DNA of 64,000 bases from Elephas maximus indicus (lineage: Eukaryota > Chordata > Mammalia > Proboscidea > Elephantidae): contig NC_064822.1 of NCBI RefSeq assembly GCF_024166365.1, forward strand, positions 149,984,823 to 150,048,822. Reading direction: 5' to 3'. Positions within the stretch are counted from its first letter, which is position 1, and each line of letters begins with the position of its first letter. Positions 1 through 11,375 of this stretch are shown here, piece after piece. The translations under genes were made by a program, and so were the position numbers. The notes below the pieces were generated by a model. It made no database searches. It saw only the letters and a program-made list of their open reading frames with translations, and was not told the DNA's origin.

Positions 1-433
1 CATTTCCCCATGGAGTTGCTGAACGGGTTTGATTACTACAGTAATATTTCTAAAGTACAAATTTAGTCATGCTCCTCACAAAACTGAAACACTTCAGTGC
101 TTCCACACTGATACAGTGTCATCAAACTCCTTGTAGTCAAAGATATCCTGATTATCTCTTTTGGTTTACTTAGTGATGTTCAAACATATTTAAATATTTT
201 TTAAATGATATGCATTATGTACACTGTATTTTATTTAGCCAGAGGGTGTCTGACACATTGAAGTAAGTAAATATTTGTTGAAAGAACGAAGAATGTATGA
301 AGGGAGAAAGCAGAGACATTGCCTTTGAGGAATGTACAATATATAAAAATATATAAACACACCTGTCCTTCTGTGCATATAAACTGATGAAAAACAGTTT
401 TTAATTTTCCTGGAATCTGAATCACTGGGGTCC
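1..433. other. Non-coding sequence with a weak L2-like 3' end
   Basis: No exon or recent repeat is visible. Positions about 240-300 resemble the 3' end of an old L2 LINE: a degraded 'cctggcacat' block followed by 'aatatttgttga' and a GAA-rich tail. This is family recognition by eye on a short, diverged stretch. Confidence 0.35.
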
Positions 434-438
434 ATAAA

Positions 439-932
439 TGTCTTAGTTATCTAGTGCTGCTATAACAGAAATACCACAAGTAGATGGCTTAAACAAAGAG
501 AAATTTATCTCCTCACAGTAAAGTAGGCTAAAAGTCCAAATTCAGGGCGTTGGCTCCAGGGGAAGGCTTTCTCCTTCTGTCTACTCTGGAGGAAGGTCTT
601 TGTCCTCAATCTTCCCCGGTCCAGGGGCTTCTCAGGTGCCGGGACCCTGGGTCCAAAGGACGCCCTCTGCTCCCGGCACTGCTTTCTTGGTGGTACAATG
701 TCGCCTGTCTTTCTGCTCACTTCTTTCTCTTGTACCTCAAGAGACTGTCTCAAAACACAATGCAATCTTGAGATTGAGTCCTGCCTCACTAACACAACTG
801 CCGCCCATCCTCCCTCATCAACATCGCAGACACAGGATTTACAACACATAGGAAAATCACACAATACCTGGAATCATGGCCCATTCAAATTGATACATAC
901 GTTTTTGGGGGCACATAATTCAACCCATGACA
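439..932 (-). mobile_element. MaLR/ERVL-type solo LTR, antisense
   Basis: Read on the minus strand, the block starts with TGTCATGGGTTGAATTATG and ends with TATAGCAGCACTAGATAACTA-type sequence, a layout typical of MaLR (MLT1-like) LTRs. It begins and ends with TG...CA. The same LTR occurs in the opposite orientation at 58808-59286, and the two align along their whole length. Several short open frames cross it but none encodes a recognisable protein. No matching 5-bp target duplication is seen here (ataaa against acaga), so the ends may be eroded. Confidence 0.8.
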
Positions 933-1271
933 ACAGAGTTGGGGTGACCCACCCAGGCTATTATTCTAAAGGTGATCTTTTGAACTTTGAGCTTTGAGTA
1001 GCCTGGTCTCCTAAAAGTCACTTTTAAATCAAACAATAGTCTTGCTAATTAGTAAAGATCATTTTGCCTTGTGCATTGTACTCTTTTAAAGAATTTAGTC
1101 AGTTTCAGGAAACAAAAACTCCAGGGTTGGACTAGTCTCTGTGTTTTAGGGTAAATTGTTGTTATATAAACACTGCTCTGGCCCTTTTCCAAGTCAATGT
1201 AGCTAAGAAAGGGTTAAGAATTTTTCCAAGTTCTCTCATCTTCAGAATATTTTTGCCTTACTAGTTGAAAT

Positions 1272-1436
1272 GCTAGAGCCCTGGTGGTGAACTGGTTAAG
1301 GGCTTAGGCTGCTAACCAGAAGGTCGGCAGTTCAAATCTACCAGCTGCTTCTTGGAAACCCTATAGGGCAATTCTACTCTGTCCTATAGGGTCGTGTTGC
1401 TATGAATTGGAATTAGCTCAATGGCACACAACAAGA
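1272..1436 (+). mobile_element. AfroSINE-type SINE, full length
   Basis: It has the tRNA-like head of this family: 'gccctggtggtg', an A-box-like 'tggttaag', and a B box in 'gcagttcaaatc'. The conserved body 'ttggaaaccctata' and 'ctgtcctatagggtc' follows. The tail ends in 'cacacaacaa', like the RTE 3' end. Perfect 9-bp direct repeats 'agttgaaat' flank it at 1263-1271 and 1437-1445, which marks a retrotransposition event. Confidence 0.93.
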
Positions 1437-1541
1437 AGTTGAAATATTACCTCAATTTACAACTCACATATTAAATGAACTTCAAATCAATTTATACGAT
1501 TGGCTTAATATGATTTTTGTTTTAATACTGATAAAGAGGGC

Positions 1542-1711
1542 CCATTTAAAAAAAAAAAATTGCCATCCAGTTGATTCCAACTCATAGCTACTCTACAGGA
1601 CAGAGTAGAATGGCCTCATAGAGTTTCCAAGGAGTGCCTGGTAGATTTGAACTACCACCTTTTGGTTAGGAGCTATAGCAGTTAACCACTAAGCCACCAG
1701 TGTTTGCAACT
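1542..1711 (-). mobile_element. AfroSINE-type SINE, antisense
   Basis: The minus strand carries the whole SINE, with an A-rich tail at the left (about 1549-1559) and the tRNA-like head at the right. The direct repeat 'aagagggc' at 1534-1541 and 1712-1719 is its target duplication. It lies only about 100 bp from the previous SINE, in the opposite orientation. Confidence 0.93.
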
Positions 1712-1979
1712 AAGAGGGCAGGGGGAGGGTATTATCTCTCTGTTTCTGTGCATATAAATGGTATTTAAATGCAACTGTTCAATTTTTACTAGCATTGGAA
1801 AGTTGGGCAAGGGCTGTAAGAGTGTTTTCTAATCTATAAGAGATGCATAGTTGAAGTATATATATCACTGGTTGGTTGTTTAGGGTAAGGGTGAGAAGAT
1901 ATGTAAATTTATTCACATAGTGTCTGGTACGTTACATGCATTCAAAATTGTCAACTATTATCACTATCATTATCATTAT

Positions 1980-2492
1980 TGTCATTATTACCCGATTAGG
2001 GTCCGTGCCTTGGAGCAGTCGAGCCAATGAAACATACTCCAAGTCAGAAAGAGTGAGAAAGTTTATTAAGGAGATGCATACATTACTGAGGACCCAGCAG
2101 CAACACAGGCTGTCTCTATGGAGTCCTGAAGAGCAGTTTTACATTAGATCTTACATAGAATCCTACAAGTGTTACAAGTGTCTTTGTAGTCCCCCGCCAG
2201 ATATTTCTTTATCAGGCTAAAGATATACATATGATACCTGGGCTCCAACTTTCCTGTGGGGGTTGTATGCCACAGGTAGTCCGGACAGAACAAAAGGTTA
2301 TTTGCATCAGTTTAAAACAAAGAACAAAGTTATTAACATTTGGCCAAAACAAAGTCATTAACAGAGGTATGTGAAGGAGGCAGGCAGAGGAAGAACAACT
2401 TATAGGTTTATCATGGTCTTAGTTATGTTAAGCTCTCAGTTGCCCATTTTGAAAAAGGAGAAAACATCCTGGGGAGTATTGGGGTCACATCA
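1980..2492 (-). mobile_element. ERV1 (gammaretrovirus-like) solo LTR, antisense
   Basis: The 513-bp block begins with TG and ends with CA and is flanked by the 4-bp repeat 'ttat' (1976-1979 and 2493-2496), the size typical of class I ERVs. On the minus strand the polyadenylation signal AATAAA lies in 'ccttaataaactttctc' (about 2060-2077). Downstream comes the 'cggaccctaatcggg' U5-like end. No internal retroviral sequence adjoins it, so recombination between two LTRs probably removed the provirus body. It encodes no viral protein. Confidence 0.85.
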
Positions 2493-2749
2493 TTATGCTG
2501 TTTGTAAAATTTATCATTTAAATTCCAGATCTTCTATGGAAAAGTAGTTCATGAGCAAACAAAATATAACAAAACATCCATCTAAAAATGTCTGCTAACC
2601 CAATCCAAACGTGATAAAAAATTTAGAATCATTTTAGACTATCATGAATGTTGTATCTAATTTGATTTAACCTGAAAAAACAAATAATGCTAAGTGTGAA
2701 GTAAGTATGGTTGGTAATCTTTGCTACTTGCCAAATAGGGTGACCTTGC

Positions 2750-2925
2750 ATTCTTAGAATGGTTTACAGTTTACAAATTAGTGTCACATATTAGTGTGAA
2801 GACACGTGTATGCAGTGAGTGAGAAGAATAGTATACCATTTTACAACTGAAGAAACTGGGACTAAGAAATATTGCTTTCTAAATTGACAGAGCTAGAAGG
2901 TGGTTCTACCCACTAGAAAACATTT
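2750..2925 (-). repeat. MIR fragment, antisense
   Basis: The block 'ccattttacaactgaagaaactggga' followed by 'gacagagctagaaggtgg' is the antisense of the MIR core ('cctcatctgtaaaatgg' and 'tagctgtgtgac'). It is much diverged, as expected for this old tRNA-derived SINE. Confidence 0.6.
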
Positions 2926-2976
2926 TAGAAAAATAGAATCAAAAATGTCAGGAGTTAACTGTTGTTTTATATAATG

Positions 2977-3103
2977 TCTATTAACCAAAAAGCCAGCAGT
3001 TGGAATCTACCAGCTGCTCCTTGGAAACGCTATGGGGCAGTTTTCTGTCCTATAGAGTCACCATGAGTCAGAATCAACTCGATGGCAATGGATTTTTTTC
3101 TTT
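2977..3103 (+). mobile_element. AfroSINE-type SINE, 5'-truncated
   Basis: Only the part from 'ttaaccaaaaagccagcagt' to 'gatggcaatggattttt' is present. The A box and first part of the tRNA-like head are missing. No clear target duplication is visible. Confidence 0.85.
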
Positions 3104-3121
3104 CATTAACACGTAAGAAGA

Positions 3122-3205
3122 AAGGCCTGGTGACCTAACTCTGAAAATCAGCCAGTGAGAACCCTGTGGAGCACATTTCTACCCTGAAACAGTGAGGTTT
3201 ACCAC
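3122..3205 (+). mobile_element. Fragment of a second afrotherian SINE family
   Basis: The text 'gcctggtgacctaactctga', then 'gagaaccctgtggagcacat', matches the body of the SINE at 52479-52675 ('ggcctggagatctgcttcc ... accctaaggagcagtt'). This SINE is related in its 3' half to the main family but has a different head. It is short and eroded. Confidence 0.55.
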
Positions 3206-3700
3206 CAGTCAGATTTTCGTCCTTTTGTAAACGGGTTCCGCATCAGTTGGGGGCCTATTTGACAGCAAATAACAGTAACATTATTTTTTTCGAAAATTTT
3301 ATCAAACACTGGGCACAGGGCTTCTTTCTTCCCTGAATCTATAGCCCAGAGTAAAAGATTAACAAGGGAAGGAAAAAAAAAAAAAAGGGTTACACATGTA
3401 ATAAATTCAATAAAAGCGGCAAACAGGACAGCAAGAGAAAAGAAACACAACTGGGGTGATCAGGGATTGCTACCTTCTAGAGGTGAAATTTAAGTGGAGA
3501 CATGCAGGATGGAAAGGAGACAGATATGGGCAAGCAGGGAGAACATCTCAGACAAAGAGAGACAGTGATGACAGGCACTTTTTGTTGGAAAATATATGGT
3601 CCAGTTTCGAAAAACTTTAAGTGGGTTACCGTGACTGGAACACAATGAGAAGGGAGAGAGGAAGTAGGTGGGAGGTGTAGTAACACTAACAACCACAATT
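3206..3700. other. No gene or clear repeat seen
   Basis: The stretch contains an A run at about 3373-3386 and otherwise plain AT-rich sequence. Short minus-strand frames of 68-83 codons show no recognisable protein features. Confidence 0.4.
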
Positions 3701-3739
3701 TACTGTAGACCACAGTAAGAAGTTTAGATTGTGTTTTAA

Positions 3740-4160
3740 AATCAAAGAAGGCCAGTTAATTGTTTAAGTAGGGCAATAGCATAATCTGATTCATATTATA
3801 GAAGGTTTTTTTTTTTTTATTTGAGTTGTGAAAGACAGTAAGCAGAGAAATCAATTAGAAGGCTTTTGCAGTGATTCAGGTGTTAGTGTCTTGTCTGACC
3901 TGGATTGGAGGGGAGGGGTTGTCGATGGAGAGAAGTAGACTAAATCAACTCATATTTGGAAGGAAGAATTGACAGACTATCCTGATGGATTGGCAGTATG
4001 GGATGAGGAACAGGGAAGAATGAGTGACGATCACCATTCTCCTTTTTTGCTTGAACATAATCCCACTTACTGATTGGAGCAGATAGGTTGGAACATGAAG
4101 AGCACGCAGAGGCAAGGAGGGGACTGAAACTGAGGTTGCAACGTGACCATGTGTTCTGCA
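3740..4160 (+). repeat. Ancient mammal-wide repeat fragment (family not named)
   Basis: Blocks such as 'gggcaatagcataatctgatt', 'ggcttttgcagtgattcaggtg', 'gagagaagtagac' and 'gatggattggcagtatggg' match a long, old eutherian repeat that I recognise but cannot name with confidence. Other parts of the same element seem to lie at 35970-36230 and 46860-46960. Confidence 0.5.
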
Positions 4161-5069
4161 CGTTTCTATAATGATCTCATAAGGTATGTCACTATTATGC
4201 TTCCAAAATACATAGAAATAAGCACTTACAATATGAAATTAAGAATAAAAATATGTCTACTTTTGTGAGGTTAACTCATTAGAAACCTTTAAGTCATAAG
4301 AAAATTATTTAGAAAATCTCTGAACTAGACATAAAAAAGACATAGAAAGATGTGAATTACGTAAAGAACCTTTAAGTTCACTTTCATCTGACAAGTTTTC
4401 ACACAAGAAAACATAACATAAATGTGAAAAAAAAAATGTTAACAACCTCCTTAATTCTTAACCTTGAAGAAAAGATGGGTCATTTGGCTACTTTCTAATC
4501 CTGGAAAAAAGACACAACAGACTAGTCTTTCATGTTAAACTGGCCTTTGCTGTGTGGAGCCATGGGGACAAATTCACACATAAATCCTAAATTTCTGCTC
4601 ACTTACTGACAGAAGCCAGGAATGGAAATAAGATTACCTACACCACAGCCAACATCGGACCTTATCTTCCAGGGACCTCTGCTGAGTTCCAGCCATGGTT
4701 AAGCCTTCCTCCCAAGACCTCTTATCAAAAGTAAAAGCCTGAAGTCTAAAGATTTGGATTCTAACCACTAAACCAACATTGTAATTGCTAATTCTGATTC
4801 TCCGAATCTAAATGAATCTTGTAAAGTCTACCTTGCTTGCCTTGCTATGACTACCCTGGAATAAACTAAATGATTTTATGCCTGTCAAACCTGAGTATCT
4901 CTTTATTAATTTTCTAAGATTTCTAAAATCCTACTCAACACCGTATAAATTACCATCTAAACAGGATCACTTTTGAGTGTGATAAAAAGAGTTTTCAATA
5001 ATTGCTGCAGGACAACTGACATACACTAGGACTGACACCCCAGAGATAAATAATAATAAAGGATGAAGA
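4161..5069. other. No gene seen; possible old LTR-like tail
   Basis: This is mostly plain sequence. The part 4560-4925 has an LTR-like look: Pro/Leu-rich reading, then 'ggaataaactaaatga', then a short T-rich end. I see no terminal TG...CA pair or target duplication, so I leave it unclassified. Confidence 0.3.
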
Positions 5070-5290
5070 GAATAATTACTAATATTTATGTAGCACTATG
5101 TGCTAACTCATCACTTTTTGTATTTTATAAATTCACAAATATAATTCTCCCTAAACCTTATAGTTTTTATAAACATTTTACAGATGAGAAAACTGAAGAA
5201 GAGAGATGAAGTAATGTGTCACAAAGCTAATATGGGGTGGCACTGGGCTGTCATCCCTGGCAGCTCATCTCTGAAACCTACACTCTTAGC
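5070..5290 (-). repeat. MIR fragment, antisense
   Basis: The antisense MIR core is visible as 'acattttacagatgagaaaa', then 'ctgaagaagagagatgaagt', then 'gtcacaaagcta'. The upstream part 'tagcactatgtgctaactcatcac' matches the 3' portion of MIR. Confidence 0.7.
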
Positions 5291-5951
5291 CAATACACAT
5301 TGTAACCCCTTACAGGGAGCATTTCAGCATAAAGTGGTGTTTCTTTCTCAAGAGGAAAAAAAAAATCTTCATAAAGTAATAGCACATACACACAAAGAAT
5401 GTCAACTGTACATTTTGAGATGTGTTCCTAAGCAACGAAAATTATATGAAAGACTATAATCTCATCCTTGCAAAAAGCCCTGGTTCTACATCCAGGGATG
5501 AAAAGCTGTCTTGGAGAAACTATAACTCTGACATAAGAAAATCATTACTAAGGAAGTAAATCATTTTGTTAAAAAAATCTCAAAGATGATTTCCAGCTCT
5601 AAAAACTGCAAATTCTGTCGCAATGACTTTTTTTCATGTCTTCCGAACCTCTAATCCCAGGTCTCCCTTACAATACTCCTACTCATTTCTGGAGGCAGCA
5701 AATGAGGTTTTCTGTGCTGGAAAAATTTCTTCAAATTCTTGATGAAGAGAAATGATCCTTTGGAATTATTTTACTACTTTAATGAGCTGATTTAATTAAG
5801 ATCACTGTAGTTGTGAAAACAGAAACTGGCTGCTTCATTTAAGCAAAAAGGGACTTTATTGGAAAGATAATCTGACTACTCACAGAATCTTAGGAAGGGT
5901 AGAAATGATGACAGCTGTAAGAACTAACTACAGGAGCAGGGCTTGGGAGAC
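5291..5951. other. No gene seen
   Basis: This is plain AT-rich sequence. The stretch 5818-5945 ('aagcaaaaagggactttatt' and following) has the look of an old antisense repeat end, but I cannot assign it. Confidence 0.3.
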
Positions 5952-5962
5952 CTTCTCCCTTA

Positions 5963-6069
5963 TCAACCCACTGCTGTACAGTCCATTCAGACTCACAAGG
6001 AATGTACAGACAGAGTAGAACTGCCCCACAGGGTTTCCAACGAGCAGCTAGTGGATTTCAACTGCCGAC
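5963..6069 (-). mobile_element. AfroSINE-type SINE, 5'-truncated, antisense
   Basis: The minus strand carries the SINE from its tail to 'cggcagttgaaatcc', so the head is cut. Near-identical repeats 'cttctccctta' (5952-5962) and 'cctctccctta' (6070-6080) flank it, so the truncation arose at insertion. Confidence 0.85.
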
Positions 6070-6409
6070 CCTCTCCCTTAGTGCTCCCCTTACCCCAGCT
6101 CAAGTCCAGTGACTTGCATTTCTTTTTGTTTTTCTTTTGTTTGTTTTTTTCTCTCCTGTAAATTTAAAAATCCCTAGAGAGATGATCTGATGGATCAGTT
6201 TTGGCCTACTCCTGGATCAATCATCTAAGGGTGGAGATACAAAGCCCCAGTAGGAGCCTAGGTCTTTGATTTGGAATTATTTCCAGGAAGTGGAGAATTT
6301 CTATATACTAGAAATTTAATCCAATAGGCATTTTCTACATCCTATCCTATGGAAGTTACACACATGCATCACACACACACATTCCTTTCTCCACCTCTAT
6401 CCAAAATGT

Positions 6410-6576
6410 GGGGCCCTGGTAGCATTGTGGTTAAGAGTTCAGGACGTTAACCAAAAGGTCAGCTCTAAACCACCAGCTGCTCCTTGGAAATCCTATGGGG
6501 CACTTTTACTCTGTCCTATACGTTTTTTTTTTTTTTCTGAATTGACTCGATGGCAATGGATCTGATTTAGTTTTGG
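6410..6576 (+). mobile_element. AfroSINE-type SINE
   Basis: The head 'ggccctggtagcattgtggt' and body 'tccttggaaatcctatgggg' are clear. A T run (6523-6536) replaces part of the 'tagggtcgctatgag' segment. A perfect 12-bp target duplication 'tatccaaaatgt' lies at 6398-6409 and 6577-6588. Confidence 0.93.
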
Positions 6577-6588
6577 TATCCAAAATGT

Positions 6589-9544
6589 ACTTGCCTAACA
6601 CAACCCAACATAGTACACAGGCATTCTTCCCCACAGGAGATAACTGGAAATAAGATCCACTACGCTAGCCAAAAAAAAAAAAAAAAAAAATTTTTTTTTT
6701 TCTCTAGTCAGAGGTCATGTCATGGCTCTTTTCAGTGTTCAGTAGAGAGAAACTTATTTTCTTCTAGTTCCATCACAATATTCAAAAACCTTAGGAAGAA
6801 ATGGCAAATTTAACCCTTGCTCTACATTATACACAGAAGAAAGGTGAGAAATACAGAAAAAAGGCAAATACATATTCTAACTTGTACAAAGTAGGTTAAA
6901 AGACGGAAAATCATTCCATGGAACAACAACAAAAAAAACCCTTCAGTCCTCATATTTACAAGTATCACAAGATTCCAGGTACCATATATCACTTCTTAAC
7001 TTCTTTGCCTTCAGCTCCCATGCCATCTGGCTGGAGTACAAGTATTCCTCCTCTGGGAGATCTTGTCTAAGAACCTTAACTGAGTATGTAGTCACAGGGC
7101 AGGAAGTAAAATTTTAGGAACTACGGAGTGTGATTCTACAAGGATTTTTGATTAAGGGACATGGTTTCAGAGAATACCCTGAATTCTGAGAAATCTATCT
7201 AGCCTCAAAAGGTGTGGTCTCCTACTTGACCATATAAATAATTTTTCAATATGGCGTTCTATAGTTCTATGAGGCTAGTTACCTCTGGATAAACAGATAC
7301 TTGGTAAGAATGGTACATGCTTGTGTACCTGGTCCTTCGCTTGTTTTGCCAGGCACATGTCTGGGTCAATTTCAGGGATGAGGAATTTCTTGCTGTGAAA
7401 GCCTTCACTCAAATTACGATCATTATTTTTAGACTATTTAACAGCTACGTTTTTATGGGAAAAATTAGTCACTGGCATTTGGTGAATAGGACATCCTGTC
7501 CCTGAGATTGTTGATAGTGTTGATAATCTTCTGAACATCAATTAAAAATGTATCTAGTCTCTGGGTTTTTCTTAGAAGTCTATTTCCATAAAAAAAAAAA
7601 AAAAGCCATAGCTAATTCTAAATTTTCCTTTTGAATAAGTTCACTTTATCCTAGTCCCTCATTACCTATTAATTGTCACTCTAAAAGTGATATACACCTT
7701 AAACTAAGGTTATCCATCCAGAAAAACTGAACAATGGTAAGCGCTTCTTTAAGTTTTGCCAATGGAAAGGATTCCCTTTTTAGAGAAACTCAGCAGCATT
7801 CCATTCCCATCAAGTACTGGCATAACATGAATGATCATTGCAACCTGGATCAAGTTTTCTTTTTTTAGTTTTCATTGGCTAGAGTGGGTGTTTGAAGAGA
7901 AGGTGTTTGAAGTGGCAAACACAGGTTACTGGGGCTAATTATATAGTAATATGGTCACTTATGAAATATAAACTCTGAATGTCACTATTTCTTCAATCTC
8001 ATTTATTTCTACACCACTGGAATTAGTGCAAGGTGGGCATAGAGAAAATGTATTGCTTTCTTTTCTTAAACATTAAGTAATTATTTTGCTTTCATAGTAT
8101 CTAAAATGCCATAAGTTATGCAAATACATGATACTACAAAAATGCAGATTCTCATACTCCCCTATTACTCCTTTGTAATTAGCAATGGAATACATAATGT
8201 ACCAGACATTTGGGACTTCGTTTGCTTGTTTAGCTCGCCTCATGAGCTACAGCAGAGAATAAGCAGCTTGTCCTGGTGATTAAGAATTTCATAGCTCCAG
8301 CCTCTGTTAATTCACTAAGAAAACACAGCAGTGTATGTTACCTCTGAATGTCTACCTCAGAAAGGTTCATTTTTAACAGTCATTGTCCTCACTGAAATTC
8401 AGTGTTACATGACAAAAGCAAATAACCACTAGGATTGCCAGAAAGAAAAAACCCACGTTACCATATATAAAACAAATCTGTTGGCCCAGAATCTTTACCA
8501 CTTGGAGACCACTCTGACACATGGTTTCTGTACAAATTTCCTCTAAATAAAACAGCACAGTGTTCACATATTAGATTCTGGATATCCCTTAATTTGAAAA
8601 CTTACCTATTAGCATTCGAATATTTAACATATTCATATTTCAATAGTAAACACACTGAATTTTTTAACATCTTTCCTGGGTAATGAGATTTGTCTTCTAT
8701 TCTTTGGAAAACTTACGATGCCTTATAACTTTGCTGAATCTTTTCAGGTGGTTAATTTATAAGAGGTAAATAATAACTGAGGAAAAGGGAAATTTTCATG
8801 CCTTTTTTTTCCCCTCTTTTTCATTAGAAATACATTTAGTTCCTTTAAAAAGTGAAAAAGCACTGAAATTAAAATTCCTATTAATCATGTTGATATATGG
8901 CTTGGAGAAAAATGGCAGCTATTTTTTTTTTTTTTAAGCCACATTTATCATAAACTGAACTTTCTTCAGCCTAATGGGGATTAGGAAATGATTGTAAAAA
9001 TAAGTTTAAAAAAAATAGTGATCAATGCTTATATTTGTATTCTCTGAACTCATCATTAAGAATTCCTTTTAAAGTATATAAGATATACCGAATTAAAACC
9101 ATTTCTGTATTAAAAATATATCATAAAGAGCGATACCAGCAAAAAATGGCAGAATAAGTAGCTCCAAGCTTCTTTAACCCCATTAGTCATATTGGTAACA
9201 AACTCTTTACTAGCACGAGACATTCTTAATCACACAGGGCTTCTACTTTGCATAATTTCATTTCATCTTCACAGAAAAAATGTGAAAGGTGGCACCTAGA
9301 GTTACACTACACAGAAGTGACTAACATCTATACTCTCTGCAATGCAAATAACACAATTAGAAGAAACAATCACAAGGATGAAAATCTGTAAATAGGATGA
9401 GCCTTTGAAGATGTTCTTACCTAAAAGAGATTTGTTTTATTTAACATAGCTCATTATTCTGACTTCTCTATGAATGTTTCTTCTCAATTTATGAACTCCA
9501 TCTGATATCAAAGCTTAGTAGAATGAATGAGGATTAATAGCACC
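6589..9544. other. Repeat-poor non-coding interval
   Basis: Across about 3 kb I see no SINE, RTE or recent L1, only homopolymer runs such as A20/T11 near 6670-6700 and A15 near 7590. A weak resemblance to an old L1 5' untranslated region appears at 9138-9175 ('cagcaaaaaatggcagaata'). Open frames are short (64 codons at most) and unremarkable. The scarcity of insertions contrasts with the rest of the window. Confidence 0.5.
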
Positions 9545-9554
9545 TGTTGTATGT

Positions 9555-9712
9555 GGCACAGTGGTTAAGAGCTTGGCTGCTAACCAAAAGGTCGGTAGTT
9601 TGAATCCACCAGCTGATCCTTGGAAACCCTACGGGACAGTTCTACTTTGTCCTACAGGGTCACTATGAGTTGGAATTGACTCCATGGCAACGGGTTTGGT
9701 TTTGGTTTGGTT
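9555..9712 (+). mobile_element. AfroSINE-type SINE with perfect target duplication
   Basis: The SINE reads from 'ggcacagtggttaagagctt' to a 'ttggttttggtttgg' tail and lacks only the first bases of the head. The 10-bp repeat 'tgttgtatgt' at 9545-9554 and 9713-9722 is a perfect target duplication. Confidence 0.95.
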
Positions 9713-9722
9713 TGTTGTATGT

Positions 9723-11295
9723 CCTTACATTATCAATATTTTAATATGCAATCTAGGTTTAGTTCAGTAACAATTAATTTGAGGTTAATATGTCTGCTGT
9801 GATTCGCTACAACAAAAAAATTGAGTTAATAAAAACTCTAAGAGGTTAATAATCTGATAATAAAGTTATCACCGAGGCTACAATGTAAACAGATTCAAAA
9901 CAGAAACTACCTGATGTAGTTAAATTCTGCACAGAAGAAATAATATTAGAGCCAGAATTTAAAGAATGAATGGAATTAGGCCTTTTGAGCTATCAAAATG
10001 TGCTTATTCTTTATAGAACATATATACCTCTTGAAACTTTTGAGTAAAGTTTATACAGGAAAAAATTATATTTACTTCCCCAAAATACAATGCAAGATTT
10101 GAAACAAAATAATGTGTCGGGGGGGAGAAAAAAACACAACTTGATTTACATTATAAATACAACTGAAAGTGTATCAGAATTGCACAGAGACTATTTGAAA
10201 AGTGTATTAAGTGTCTGGGATGTTGACGGAAACGAGAAAGGCATTACAATGTCACATTCAATGTGAGATTTTTTGACCTTTCTGCACTTGTCTCAAACAC
10301 TTTTCCACAATGTCTTTCATATTCAGTTCTTGTTTTTGCCTACGATCATACAATGAGTTATAAAACAGCTGAAAATTTTATAAAGAAAATTTGGAAATAA
10401 AAACAAAGACAGTGAGAAAAGTAATTTCAAGGAAATAAAACTAAGATTTTTTTGAAAATGAAGAACATGTCAAAGAAATCATATACATGCTGAGAAAGAA
10501 TTATCCTGGTATGTACCATAATGATAAATAGTAAAACAGTAAAAGAAAGTTTATGAGCTACCATTTATATGTATTATGTGACAAGAATACAGTAAGTCTT
10601 GGAAAAACATGCAAAATAATTGGAAAAATGGATGCAGTACATTATAATCAAGGACTCAGATTCTGCATCATGTTGATTTAGAAGAAGACAATAACTATGT
10701 TTGAGAAATTAAGGAAAAAGTATCAGAAGGAAACAGGTTGACAAAGAGTTGACTTTCAAAACAAGCCTTGGAAGTTCAACAAAATCAAGATTTCAAGCTA
10801 TGCTCATGTCATCAAAATAACAGTAGGCACTGCATCAACTCTTTAATAGGACTGCCATATTCCTGTTCTATCTATAAAAAATAATCAAAGGAGATTTTAC
10901 TGCTAAATAAAAAATTACTGTGAAATAGGATTGTGTTGGAAGCAGATATTGTCCTGTAGGAGAAGAAAGCTTCATGTTACAAAGCCTCCAAAAATAGGAT
11001 GACTCTACTGTTCTAAGTACTTGCTAGAAAAATATTAAATTGAAACTCAAACTAATCTATCACCCTGAAAAACCCTGCTTACACATAGGAATGACTAAGG
11101 GAAATTGCCAGTTATCCGGAAATCCTCCTAACCTCCTCAGCCAAAAAAAAAAAAAGATATTGGCAAATTGTGTACAACCTTATATCTGACCCTTAATAAA
11201 GAATAACACTAGCAAACAAAAATCCTTATAAACAAGATCTTAAATATTTTTTGACATATTAACTTCAAATGAGCATTGTGAAATATAGCCCTAAC
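9723..11295. other. No gene or clear repeat seen
   Basis: This is AT-rich sequence without recognisable coding or repeat signal. It includes short A runs (about 11143-11155). Confidence 0.4.
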
Positions 11296-11299
11296 AACA

Positions 11300-11375
11300 T
11301 ATATATATGTATACATATATATATACATATATATATACATATATATATACATATATATATACATAGATATACATG
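11300..11375. repeat. AT-rich microsatellite, 12-bp unit
   Basis: A tandem array of the unit 'atatatatacat' is repeated about four times with degenerate edges. It directly abuts the 3' end of the minus-strand RTE that starts at about 11376. RTE-clade elements often end in short tandem repeats, so the array may have grown from the RTE tail. A long open frame across it is an artefact of the period being a multiple of three. Confidence 0.85.

Noticed and set aside
505-864. A 119-codon minus-strand frame and overlapping plus-strand frames as genes
   Set aside because: They lie within a MaLR LTR, and similar but broken text occurs in the relative at 58808-59286.
1272-1345. tRNA gene in the SINE head, and the same in other SINE copies
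   Set aside because: A- and B-box-like motifs are present, but the cloverleaf is not complete and the unit continues into a SINE body with a tail and target duplications.
4560-4925. Solo LTR
   Set aside because: It looks LTR-like near 'ggaataaac' but has no paired TG...CA ends or target duplication, and no second copy in the window.
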